Below the pieces are notes generated by a model. It had not been told where the DNA came from. It did not search any database and worked only from the letters and a program-made list of their open reading frames with translations. Both the position numbers and the translations under genes were made by a program. 64,000 bases of DNA, from positions 416,501 to 480,500 of the forward strand of contig JAWDGP010000286.1 in assembly GCA_033675545.1 (NCBI GenBank). Reading direction: 5' to 3'. Shown here piece after piece: positions 1 to 11,599 of this stretch; position 1 is the first letter of the stretch, and every line of letters starts with the position of its first letter. The DNA comes from Elysia crispata (taxonomy: Eukaryota; Mollusca; Gastropoda; Plakobranchidae).

Positions 1-1250
1 GAGACACTGACAATGTCCAGAATATTTTCCCAGAGATTGATAATTCACTTCAATTGTTATAACTTCTGTCACAAACCAGTAAATCTGATCACTTAATGTG
101 CCTTTGTCCCTGCCAAGACCCTTATATGTTACTTTGGATTTAAAACCAAAGAAAAATAGACGACTTACTCTTAAATTAAACAAAAAGGTAAAATAAAATT
201 CAAAATCTAGTGCACCTGGTATAGAATTGAATTGAAAGGTCATTAGCATAAAAACGATAAATATTTATATTGATAGAAAATAAACAATCCCAACAGACTC
301 CTTCTTGATATAGATAGTGCAAAAAGTTCATGTTTACATTAGTAGAGAATCTTCAAAGCATTTAGTAAAATATGCAATGGAAAAGGAGATCTCAAAGTAG
401 AGTTTTATGGCATTGTTAGTGTAACATTATATTACAAGTAGATTTTTTTTATAAAATTTGACATGCAAAATAGACAACAAAAAAAGAAAAATAGAGGTAT
501 GACTATAGAACTCAGATGTACATAAAAAGAGTGGAAGGTAAAAAGATCCAAGACAGAGAGAGGAAGAGACAGAAGAAGAATGACCTAAAGAGTCAGAGAG
601 CCAGGAAAAGAAAAAGGAGAGGAAAAAAATAACTTTTAAATCTTATAAGGTAAAAATATTTTTCTACTCTTTTCTACTCTTCTATTCTTGAAGCACAGTT
701 TTTCATACACTTTACACACTAAAAATTATTTTACATCACAACTTTTTCTATTTATGAAGGCGAAAAGAAAAGTGGGGATGAGGATGATATAAATAAAAAT
801 GGAATAAAGATGCAACTAAATGAAATGAATCAAAATCTGATTATTGATAGGTTTGTTGCTTTGAAGCACTTAATTAAGATTAGCTGAATAAAATCAAGTA
901 TTCAAAACATTCAATCAGTAAAAGCCCTGAAAGATTCTTTCCCCATTCACTATCAAACAGAATGTTTTCCTTGATCTAGAGCAGCTACTGAGAGTACTTG
1001 TCTATTAAAAATGTAAAAAAAAAACATTTAAAAAAAAAAAGAAAAAGACAGATTGTATTTGAAGGTAAGAGCTGAAGCCAGAAGCCCAACAGAAAAGTCG
1101 GAAATTAGTGTTAATCTGATTGATTTACAGTCTTGAACTTTGAGACATGGTGAGTCAGAATAGAGCACTGTCCAAATTTATAGTTGGGTACCCTTTATTA
1201 CAACAGAAGGTAAGAAGACATGTATAAGATCTTTTCCCAAAAGCTTAAAA
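1..1250. other. AT-rich non-coding stretch
   Basis: No open frame with recognisable protein content is seen on either strand, and no tRNA, microsatellite longer than a short A-run, or inverted-repeat element. A purine-rich run around 540-625 (AGAGA/GGAAA type) is the only compositional feature. It lies beyond the 3' end of RFK and is treated as intergenic. Confidence 0.5.
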
Positions 1251-1254
1251 CTGC

Positions 1255-1335
1255 ACATGGCTCAACCAGGATTTGAAATTCAGACCTGGTTGTAAGCTGA
1301 GTGTTTACCACTAGACAACAGCACTGTATTAAATT
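1255..1335 (-). repeat. tRNA-like SINE head (possible)
   Basis: Read on the minus strand, this segment shows a block resembling a pol III A box (TCTAGTGGTAAACACTC) and, about 40 nt downstream, a degenerate B box (TTTCAAATCC). The order and spacing are those of a tRNA-derived SINE promoter. No clean cloverleaf can be drawn and no second copy of exactly this sequence is seen in the window, so this is suggestive only. Confidence 0.3.
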
Positions 1336-1419
1336 AGCCCTGTAAATCCAAATAAATATTTAATGAACCATTTGAAAAACACAAGATCCAAACATATACA
1401 CAGGAGAATTACTTGCAGT

Positions 1420-2480
1420 TTCCAAACCAGGCAAACCTGAAGGGCCACCTAAGAAAGTAAGGCCTTTTCGATAATAAGTCTTCACAGAATAAGACCGCAG
1501 ATTGAAAGTTACCAACGACCAAGTCACCCAGACTAGATAAGATGTGGCATGGACACATATGAAAATCAATGCAGAAATTTCAAAATTAAGATCACATGCA
1601 TTGACATTTCCTCCGGATTTGACACCATTGACAGGACTGCCTTGCTCAAAATTTTATAGACAATTGAAAGCGAAGACAAGCATAGGAGGAATTGTTGGTA
1701 AGTGGGGCCACAGAATGGAAACCCTTCACCAGCAATATAGGAACACCCCAAGCATATAGTCTCAGCCCAGTCCTGTTCATAATATAACTAGAACATGCAC
1801 TCAAAGATATACAAACAACCCTCCACCACAGATTTCACCACAATATCACAGGACAAAAAGAATTTGAGAGAAACAAAGAAATTAGGATTACTCATTGATG
1901 ACAAAAGAAGACATAAAAAGAAGGAAACAACTATCCACAGCTGCACTGAAAAAGCTTAAAATCATATGGAAAGGAGATGACCAAATAAAAAGAGACAAAA
2001 GTAAAACTCTACAAGGCACTAGTTAACTCGATCCTAACATACAATTATGGCACATGGGCACTCACAGAAGAGGCTAAATTAGATGCATTCCACCAAAAAC
2101 AGCTCAAAAGAATCCTTAACATCAAATACACAGTAACGAAATCTCTGTATAAAAAATGCAAAGAAAAACCGACCTCAATAACAATTCTTGAAAGCTGATG
2201 GTGCCTGTTCGGAGATATCCTGAGGCGAGATATAGACATTCCAGCGAACATATCTATGGAGGCTTACTGAAGGTGATAAATTTTGAGGAAGGACGATAAC
2301 AACACTGCCAATAGTCATCAACAAAGACCTCTGTCACATAGGAAGCAGGAAAGCTTAAACTCAAAACCAAGAACTGCCTCAACCATATGAGGTCAATAGC
2401 AGAAGACAGAACACAGTGGAGAAAACTATCAGCGAACACTCAAGAGGCAGCGGAGGTGTCCAAGTTGGAGCACTAGGAAG
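1420..2480 (+). mobile_element. Decayed LINE fragment (same family as 16.4-17.9 kb)
   Basis: Translated in shifting frames on the plus strand, this DNA runs in parallel with the reverse transcriptase at 16.4-17.9 kb. Matching islands, in order, are KPGKPEGPPKKVRP, DVAWTHMK, IDISSGFDTIDRTALLKIL, KRRKQLSTAALKKL, LTYNYGTWALTEE, LDAFHQKQLKRILNIKYT, LFGDILRRDIDIPAN and QEAAE. Many stops and frame changes interrupt it, and part of the palm region around the YADD motif is missing. This is an old, dead copy, 5'-truncated like most LINE insertions. The islands are seen in the sequence; membership of the same family is a confident inference from their order. Confidence 0.8.
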
Positions 2481-2484
2481 TGAA

Positions 2485-3276
2485 CAGCAATATTGTTAGA
2501 TAGAAAATCCATCAGCTCTTACCACGTCCAGGTGGGAAAAAAATCTCAAAATACTTGATGGCCAATCTTGAAACTTACATGCAATAAAACACTTGTATAA
2601 TGTATATCACATTCCAAGTCAAAAGGAATGGACCTTAAATTTATCTTTTTAATTCATTCTTGATCAACTCCAGATAGTAAGCTCTAGCAAGGATTATTTA
2701 GGTTTGTCAGTGTCAAGACAAAATGAGTAAATGAGCTTAATTATCTCTCTTTACACTTATTACAGTACCTCAATAGGTAATATTTTCTGCTGTCTTGAAA
2801 ATAGTTCAAATGATCATGACACATCAAGTTTTTTTTTTAATCAATTCCTAGCCAAAAGCATCTATCTCTACTTAGCAAAATTAAAAATTGCATCCAGTAA
2901 TATGTTACTCCCATAAAAATTTTTTTTTTAATTTAAAACCATTTTAACAATTTGTGAAAGAAGTAATCTGATAAGTGACAATCAAATTATAATAAAATTT
3001 ATGGAACAAAATTATCTTTTAATAACCCAGTCGACTTTTTTAATTATACTTTTCAGCTTTTTCAATATTTAATGGCCATGCTTGGTAAATATCCTCTTTG
3101 GTATTTAGTAAGTTATATATATTATATAATCATACTGAAATCAAGTAAAATCTTCACTGTTATATGTTTGGACTCCATGCAAGACAAAATGGAAATTAAA
3201 AGGGATAATGAATAAGTAATAAATTTATGAGGTTTTGAACTAAAGCTTAGTAAAACCAATCCCTGAATTTCTTTTG
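2485..3276. other. AT-rich spacer beyond RFK 3' end
   Basis: Non-coding AT-rich DNA between the decayed LINE and the 3' end of RFK. No conserved protein, RNA gene or repeat family is visible. It may include part of the RFK 3' untranslated region if a more distal polyadenylation site is used. Confidence 0.4.
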
Positions 3277-3282
3277 TTTAAT
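3277..3282 (-). terminator. Candidate poly(A) signal of RFK (ATTAAA)
   Basis: ATTAAA on the minus strand about 112 nt after the RFK stop codon. It is the first canonical-like hexamer I find downstream; AATAAA is absent nearer the stop. Position is plausible, but use is not shown. Confidence 0.35.
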
Positions 3283-3393
3283 TACATTGCTCAATTTTTC
3301 CATTGTAATCTTCAGAGACAATTTTTTAAAATTCAAAACTTGGAATTGAATTTGATATCACAATATGTTCCGTTGTATATCCATCTCATGTTG

Positions 3394-6300
3394 TCATATA
3401 GAATCCTTGCAAATGTTTTTGCATTCAATAACAGGATGAGAAAAGTCTGATTTGGAAAGACTGGATTTAGAGCTTTGAATATTTTTCTTAGAAGAGATAT
3501 CACAGTCAGGAGAATCATCACATATACCATTTTCAGAAACTGAAACACCGGTTTCACTTTTGGGCATAAGATTTGGACTGAGTGCATTACCATTCATTTC
3601 CTTTGTCACTGGCGTTATAATGATGTCATCAGAGTTGTTGTAAGTTTCATGAGGCTTTTCATGATTTTCAGTCGATATGGATTGGTTAGCATTTACTGCT
3701 CCTTTATTTTCATCTGCCACGTTTGGGTGAACTAACATGAAAAATGGGTCATCCTTGAATTGCAGGCTCTCCTCTGTGTCTAGGTGTTTGCTGGCTACAT
3801 CAATATCATTGTGAATTGCCTTTTTCAAGGCATCTAAAAAAAAAAAAGAAAGAAAATAAAATCTAAATAAAATTCTATTTAACAAAAGTAAGAATGGACC
3901 AATTAGCTGCAAGTATGACCAGTCCACATGGTACAATAAAACCTACCAAAAAAAGGGAAAAATTTTACAACACCCAGCCAAAGACTGATGATCAACTTTT
4001 AACATTACTTGATAGGTGGATACAAGTAAAGAGTAGATGACTGCTATTAAAAATATAACTTCTTGCTTACCCTGTTACAAAATAAAATTATGCATTTAAA
4101 ATGATATGCTATGCGCACATTTTAATGGTTTTCAAGGTAGGATCTAATATACGAGGGCAGGCTGATAATTAAGTTCCGTTTGCTAATAACTAGGTCAATT
4201 TTCGTCACATCGACCTAAAATTTCATACATATACTCTCGAACCATTTTTCTAGACTTAACTATAACAACAAGTTTGTGTGACGTCATTCGTGCTCATAAT
4301 ACAGTGACGCGCAACATATGATGTGGTAGCCATGTTTATGAGACAATGGCGACTTCCAATGACCTTCTCATCAAACAGAGCTCTGTTATCGAGTTTTTGG
4401 CAGCTGAGGGATGTTCTGCTGCAAACATTCATGCAAGAATGAAGACAGTTTATGGTGAAATGTGCATTTCAGACTGTGCAGTTCGCAAATGGGTGAGAAT
4501 TTTTAAAGGGGAAGACCCCAGAGAGACAATTCTGCGTGATCGAAAGCGTTCGGGTAGGCCCCTTTCCGCATCGGACACGGCTCATCGAGAGAAAGTTGAC
4601 TGCATGATTAGAGCTAATCGAAGGGTCAAACAAAAGGAAATTGCAGATGAAGTAGGCATTTCGAAAGAACGAGTGCACCATATCGCCACAACTGTACTGG
4701 GTTACCGAAAAGTCTCTCCCCGTTGGGTCCCAAGACAGCTCACTGTAGAGATGAAAGCGCAGAGAAAGGACATGTGTACTCAACTCTTAGAGCGTTACAA
4801 TGCAGAAGGAGAAGCATTTCTGCAACGCATTGTGACTGGAGACGAATCCTGGGTCCACCACTACGATCCAGAATGTAAAGCCCAATCGATGGAGTATAGG
4901 CACAAAACTTCTCCAAGTCCAAGGAAGTTCAAGGTTGTTGCCTCTGCAAGAAAGGTCTTGTTCACCGTTTTCTGGGACATGGAGGGAGTGGTCCACATGG
5001 AATTTCTGGAGCAAGGGCAAACTGTGAACTCTGAGCGATATATTTCAACACTCCGAGCTCTCAAACTCCGACTCAGACGTATTCGGCGTGATAAGGACTC
5101 AATCCTGCAACACGACTATGCGCGCCCGCACACCAGTCGCCAAACTCAGGACGCCTTAAGGCAGCTGGAACTTACGACCCTACCTCACCCTGCATACAGC
5201 CCCGATCTTGCCCCCTCTGACTATTATTTGTTTCCCCAACTCAAGAAGTACCTGAAGGGCCATCACTATGACAATGATGAGGAAGTTATCGCAGATGTTC
5301 GCAGATGGTGCCGTGGACAGCCGTCTGAATTCTTTGCTGACGGCGTGAGCCAACTAGTGAAACGTTGGAGGCGGTGTGTTGATCGCGACGGTGACTACAT
5401 CGAAAAATAGAGTGCTAAGTATGTAGCTGAGATATTAAGCTTTCGTTTGACGTATTGTTTATGTATATGCTGTGAAAAATTAAAAAGTTATGATTAAACG
5501 GAACTTAATTATCAGCCTGCCTTCGTACAAACTTCAGTATGTTTTTTACATACTTTACCTAGTGATGGATAGTCACACATTGGTCTCATGAATCCAAGAA
5601 CAATAATTTTCATTATGTCTCCATAAAAATCAGAGTCAAACTTATGGATGATATGCGTCTCCTGTTAAATCAAGAAAAATTTGTTTCTCTAAATGGACCA
5701 ATCTATTGCCATGTCAATCATCAATGCAATAAATTAAAATGTTTTGTGAAAAAATTGTTGTGCATACAAATATCTTTTTTCTTTTCATTGTTTTTGCAAG
5801 TCACATTCAAGAATCAATCAACTAGAACTTTTCTTACATCCTTAATGAGATATATACAGGGAGAAAAAAGGTTTCTAAAATAAAAAAAAAGAGTAACATT
5901 CACTTTTTTGTGAAGAAATAAAAAATTGGGTCGCAATTAGTTTTAATGAAAAGAGCAAGTATGATCCTAAGTTGTTTGACTTTATATTATCACCCATTAA
6001 AATGTGCCTAGAAGGATCAAACTTTTGCAAAAATCGTAACTAAGCATAACACAAAGTTACCATAGTTTTAACAGTGTTGTGATAGTAAGGGTTCCATCCT
6101 ACACACATTGTCATCTTAAACACCTGAGGGTAGCTACTCAGCTTGGCCCAACCATAATAAACACCACACTCAAATGAAGATGGAAGTTGACGAATAACGC
6201 TTTCAGGAAAATTTGCTGGAACAGAAGAAAAAAAAATTATAAATTTGCTTCAGGAAATTATTAGAGAGTGAGAAATAGATTATAGAGAGAAAAGAAAGAA

Positions 6301-7899
6301 AAAGAGCAAAATGCAGGGCTCACCCATCAAAGACATTGTGGCTGTGATTTGGCTAGAATGGATGGAATGGGGAGATCAGGGTTGAAGAGCCATGGTGCAT
6401 TATATCTTGAAAGCTGAAAAACAGATATTCAAGGAGGTTTTTGGTCTTGTCCTCGCATGCATAGTTTTATTCTCAGAAACATTTTCCAGCAATCCTTTCA
6501 TACTTTACTGATGCAAAGCGACCAAGTAGATCTAGATCAATACTTAGGCAAAATTCATTCTTTGAATTGTAGATCTAGACTAGTTCTTTAAATCTGCATT
6601 CAAAGTGTCTATTCTCCCCCCCCTGAAAAAAAACACCACGACCTCTGCACATTAGATCAAGAAATCTACATAGAATGAATGGTAAATTTGCAGATATCGG
6701 CCCACCTCACATAAGGCTTCAAAATTTCATGCTTTTCAATGAATTTGATGTTAAACACGAATATGAAGGTTTTATTAGTCTCATAATATTTTTCAAGATA
6801 TAAGCATTTTTGAGTAGCACTAAAATTTTTCACTTTGATTACAAGTCCAACCTTACTGAGGCTCATGTTAATCTGTGTTTTCACTTTCGGAATTGGAAAG
6901 TAGTGCCCCCAGCTCCAGCATTCTACGTATGCCCTGAAACTGCAGTGGATAGAGGCTAGCTGCCAGGGTCAAGAATAAGTGGAGCAGGCGGGTATGATTT
7001 TTTACTCAATATTTTGAGTATGTATGTTCTTACAATACTCGGGATCTATAAAGTTTTCTCTGTGGTTGATCACATATTGCGTGTACCAACAAAACAAAGA
7101 ATAGAATAATCCAAGAGAGTGAATTGCAGATCTCACCTTTAGTCAACGTTTGCAAAAACGTGCATATAGGTATACAGAACTGGGACAAACATAAGGAAAT
7201 AGTGCAACACAAAAATGCTTATATCTTGAAAAGTATTTAAATGCGACCAATAAAACCGTCAAATACATGTTCAGCGTATCAAATTCATTAAGAAAAATAC
7301 CATTCGAAAGCTCAGATCAGTAATTTTGCAGATATCTGCCCAACTCATGTTAAACTTCACAATTGAATGGTTTTCGGCGAATTCGAAATTTATAGTTTAA
7401 TAGGATTTTAGAGCAACACATCTTGAAAAGGGTAAATTTTTACCTGTACACCCACACTCACCAGAGTGCTGTTTCTTGTCTTTCCGGTCGACCTTGACCT
7501 TGACCGTGATCGTATTATAAGTGAAAGTTGTCGCGATTACGTAACTTTATAAAGGCGCAATTTTTTGGAATGTTAATGAAAAGTATTTATTTGCCACGAA
7601 TAAAACCTTCATATTCATGTTCAGCATATCAAATTCATTAAGAAAAAATAAAATGTAAAAGCTTAAAGTGAGTTGCGCCAATAACTGCAATAATACCACT
7701 AGATTTAGATTATCATTATGGATCCTATGTTAAACTAGATCTAGACCTAAAAATTGCTAATCATGATTTATGTCTAATCTACGTGTATATCAACGGCTAT
7801 TTTACCTGTTGGGATGCCAAGTTCTTTACTTCCTCTCCCAAACCCGGACACAACTTCACCTTCAGCAAAATAGGGAATATCACTTTGATGTGTCGCCAT
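3394..7899 (-). CDS. RFK: Riboflavin kinase with long C-terminal tail
   Basis: Phosphorylates riboflavin to FMN with ATP, the first step of flavin cofactor synthesis (family knowledge). Coding exons on the minus strand: 7806-7899, 6061-6215, 5559-5661, 3394-3833; 792 nt, 263 residues, all phases agree and every junction is GT-AG. Exon 1 starts at the only suitable ATG and gives [19 protein letters not shown] followed by IPTANFPE, the PTAN Mg-ATP motif (about residues 30-33). Exon 2 gives GVYYGWAKL and GWNPYY; exon 3 opens with ETHIIHKF, whose Glu84 aligns with the catalytic Glu of human RFK. Exon 4 gives [17 protein letters not shown] and FKDDPFF, where the human enzyme (about 155 residues) nearly ends. 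About 113 further residues, rich in Ser, Asn and Asp, follow without a domain I recognise. Intron 3 carries a complete mariner element on the opposite strand. Confidence 0.95.
4152..5525 (+). mobile_element. Complete mariner transposon (DD34D)
   Basis: A 1374-bp element bounded by 30-bp terminal inverted repeats (4152-4181 and 5496-5525) that differ at one position, flanked on both sides by the TA target duplication (4150-4151 and 5526-5527). It holds one uninterrupted transposase gene. The near-perfect repeats, intact frame and CpG-rich composition point to a recent insertion. It occupies about 80 percent of RFK intron 3, in the opposite orientation to RFK. Confidence 0.96.
4346..5410 (+). 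CDS. Mariner transposase, apparently intact
   Basis: Cut-and-paste transposase of the Tc1/mariner superfamily that binds the element ends and inserts at TA. The 354-residue length matches mariner (Mos1 is 345). The N-terminal part holds paired helix-turn-helix DNA-binding motifs, the RSGRP linker and the WVPRQLT motif near residue 130. The catalytic triad is complete: Asp in [13 protein letters not shown], Asp in HDYARPHTS, and Asp in [13 protein letters not shown], with 34 residues between the second and third, the DD34D signature of mariner. The usual HDNARPH motif reads HDYARPH here. The start is the first ATG of the frame; upstream ATGs are out of frame. No stop or frameshift is present, so the protein could be functional, though expression is unknown. 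Confidence 0.95.
   Translation: MATSNDLLIKQSSVIEFLAAEGCSAANIHARMKTVYGEMCISDCAVRKWVRIFKGEDPRETILRDRKRSGRPLSASDTAHREKVDCMIRANRRVKQKEIADEVGISKERVHHIATTVLGYRKVSPRWVPRQLTVEMKAQRKDMCTQLLERYNAEGEAFLQRIVTGDESWVHHYDPECKAQSMEYRHKTSPSPRKFKVVASARKVLFTVFWDMEGVVHMEFLEQGQTVNSERYISTLRALKLRLRRIRRDKDSILQHDYARPHTSRQTQDALRQLELTTLPHPAYSPDLAPSDYYLFPQLKKYLKGHHYDNDEEVIADVRRWCRGQPSEFFADGVSQLVKRWRRCVDRDGDYIEK
6660..7690. repeat. Three diverged copies of a dispersed repeat in RFK intron 1
   Basis: A motif beginning near AATGCTTATATCTTGAAAA and continuing through AATAAAACC and TCAAATTCATT appears three times: about 6680-6810 on the minus strand, 7205-7440 on the plus strand and 7570-7690 on the plus strand (partial). 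The first two face each other across about 400 bp and would fold back in RNA. I do not recognise the family. Copies differ by substitutions and small indels, so they are not recent. Confidence 0.6.
7495..7503 (-). promoter_or_regulatory. Estrogen-related-receptor-type half-site (possible)
   Basis: TCAAGGTCA on the minus strand, with a second overlapping copy that has one mismatch, about 400 bp inside RFK intron 1. This is the consensus extended half-site bound by ERR-class nuclear receptors. A 9-mer can occur by chance and the surrounding DNA is partly repeat, so only the motif itself is certain. Confidence 0.2.
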
Positions 7900-8565
<666 letters not shown>

Positions 8566-8631
8566 TCAACTTCTTTGTCTATTCAAGCTAGCATGAAAGT
8601 CACTGTTCCTGAAGCATCTATTTTTTGTAGA

Positions 8632-8715
8632 TGCGGATAGCTTAGTGATTAAGTGCCTGGTCTTGTCTCGGCAAGGCGATGGGTGCCGCATCGAGGCGCA
8701 GGTTCGATCTCTGTT
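8632..8715 (+). repeat. tRNA-like SINE head
   Basis: Contains an A-box-like block (TAGCTTAGTGATTAAG) and a B box (GGTTCGATCTC) about 60 nt apart, with an extended variable-arm region between them as in serine or leucine tRNAs. The acceptor ends do not pair well, so it is not a good tRNA gene. It shares the 16-mer AAGGCGATGGGTGCCG with the repeat at 52.2 kb. Best read as the pol III head of a tRNA-derived SINE lying between two (TC)n tracts. Confidence 0.5.
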
Positions 8716-8803
8716 CATTCCATCTGTTGTAATGCTTTCACGTCTTTCGTCTTATTTGTCGGTCTCGAGCTAGATCTAGGTTTGTGGTTGATTTTTCTAT
8801 ACT

Positions 8804-9112
<309 letters not shown>

Positions 9113-9684
9113 TAATTAAAATCTATACAGTAGAGGTTATAGTGTGTTGGGTCTTTTTAAGTTATCTCAAAATATCGCTTTTAGACATTCATCTTAGTAC
9201 ATCTGGAGTTGAGAGGTGCAGCAATTGCAGTTTTTCTGTAAAACTCTCCGTTAAAGGGGCAGGGAACATCTGTTGCCAACATTTTAAAATATTCATTTTG
9301 GATCAAATACCTTTGCACCACTAACTCGGGTATAGATCCAACAAGTTAAAAACAAAAAGGTTGAAAATTTTCTTTAATATAACGGTTGTCATAGAAGCAG
9401 CGGCATTCTACAAAAAGTACCAAATACTTTTGAAACGCCAAGTTCTTGGGGTTTTGGTTTTTGTTTTTTCCCTTTTGATCCCTGCACGTTTCATCAAAAG
9501 ATTTCTTATAATTAAAATGTTGTTTAACAAAAAAAATAAAAAAATAATATCGTTTTGAGAGAAGCGCACAGCTTTCATAAGAGATGTAACAAACCCTAAT
9601 AGGAGAAAGATATGTCATAATTATAGTTTAATGTATGACAATTTAACGTGAGATGATTGCTTGCTTTTTTATTTTTATTATTTT

Positions 9685-9715
<31 letters not shown>

Positions 9716-11160
9716 GGGCGGGGGAACTGAACACCATAACTGATTTGGGTTCTCGAATAAGGGCATTGTTAGAAATGTCTTAAATAACCAATTTTTATTT
9801 CTAGAATATTTGTGCCTATTCTTTTTGAGTTTCGCATCCATCTTCTCTGTTGTCATATGTTCTTGTTTCCCTCTTTTCATCACATGACCGTATGGAGACA
9901 TGTTGCCTGGTACAGTATTTTCAAATTTTTAAGGGTGATCTTTTGCACGAGCATTATTTTATAAGATTTATTTGCTTTCCAGAGGTTCAGGATATCATAC
10001 TTAAGAGCCCAGGTCAATAATAAGCTCAATATAATATTGAAAGGCTTTTCTTGTCTGACTAAAGGTGCATTTATTTGTCACAATAACTCACGTGCGTCCA
10101 TTCATGTTTTGTATTATAGCTCCAAGGAAGGACAAAAATGTCCATGTTGTTCTTTTTTCATTTTAATAAGTTATATTTGTATTGCATACCTCTTTATGGT
10201 TAACTGGAATTCACTCTCAGATTTTATCATTTTCCAATTAAAATATGTCATGATTGAGCTTAAAACGTTATGTGGGTCAGCAGATTTTCTTCTTTGCCAT
10301 TTCTTGATCTCTTTTTTGTTTTTTTTGTTTAAAGTAATTTATTTGTACAGCATATTTTGAGAACTTAACTCTCTATATCTGTTTTTCTTTATCCTGTTTT
10401 TCCTTTGAATTGTTTCATTACCTTGTTTCATAATCAAATATTGTATTTTTCTCGGGCACATATTGTTTGTCTTCTTTTGTCTGTCGGATCCAAAATACCT
10501 CCAGGACTTCCCCCCTTTTTTTTTTTGCCTATCTTTCAAACCTTCGTATTTTTTATGATGTTGCTGTATCAAACACTACTTCTTTATTAAAATTTATCCA
10601 TTGTCGTTGCAATAATTCTATCTCTCCTAAAGTTCTACTGTGATAATTTATGTTCCGCTTTGGGTCTATGCATTTTTCAACTCTTAATAAAACTTGTTTT
10701 GTTGCTATCGAGGCTAGCTGATGTTGGTGTTTATGTTTTAATGATGATGTTTACATCTAAAATCTGTTTACTAGCAGAAACAAAATGTGACCGTATACTT
10801 GCCTATAATTTTCTAGTTTCTTCTTCCAACACAGTACCAACATCTTATGATCTTTTTCTGCAGAATATTGAACACTTTTTTGTTTCCTAATGTTGAATTT
10901 TCTACATCTTTTTACCTCGCTGCACTCCAGCCTAGAGTATTGATCTTCCTTTTCTCTCTCCTTCCTTGATATTGTTTAGTTTCCCTTTTGTAACATTGTG
11001 CGGGCGCCCCACGTTGTGATATGAATGACGACCTGGTGTAATGCGAGAAACATGAAGTCAACTGAAACTACAGGTAAAAAGAAGCATGTTGTCTTAGCCG
11101 AAAGCACGAGGTCGATAGTGAGCATGAAAATATGAGGACTCTGTTTTAAAACAGCACATT
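9113..11160. other. Gene-free stretch with T/G homopolymer
   Basis: No recognisable gene. It contains a homopolymer junction of about 22 T followed by 10 G and further G-runs at 9681-9724. Open frames of 60-110 codons here are low-complexity and match no family I know. Confidence 0.5.
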
Positions 11161-11240
11161 TCTTTATGTGCGCACTAAACTAACTGTTTCTACCTCTGCT
11201 AATGCCGCTGCTAATACTTCTCCTGCGACCGATGCTGCAA

Positions 11241-11560
<320 letters not shown>

Positions 11561-11599
11561 AACCCTAAACATGATCTAGTCCGGTTAAGTAATTTATGC

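Noticed and set aside
3333-3593. 86-codon minus-strand frame overlapping RFK exon 4
   Set aside because: A different frame from the RFK exon, which is supported by splice phase and family motifs.
4469-5064. Minus-strand frames inside the mariner
   Set aside because: Shadows of the transposase gene on the other strand.
8632-8715. A functional tRNA gene
   Set aside because: A and B boxes are present but the acceptor stem does not pair, and the sequence is part of a repeat family.
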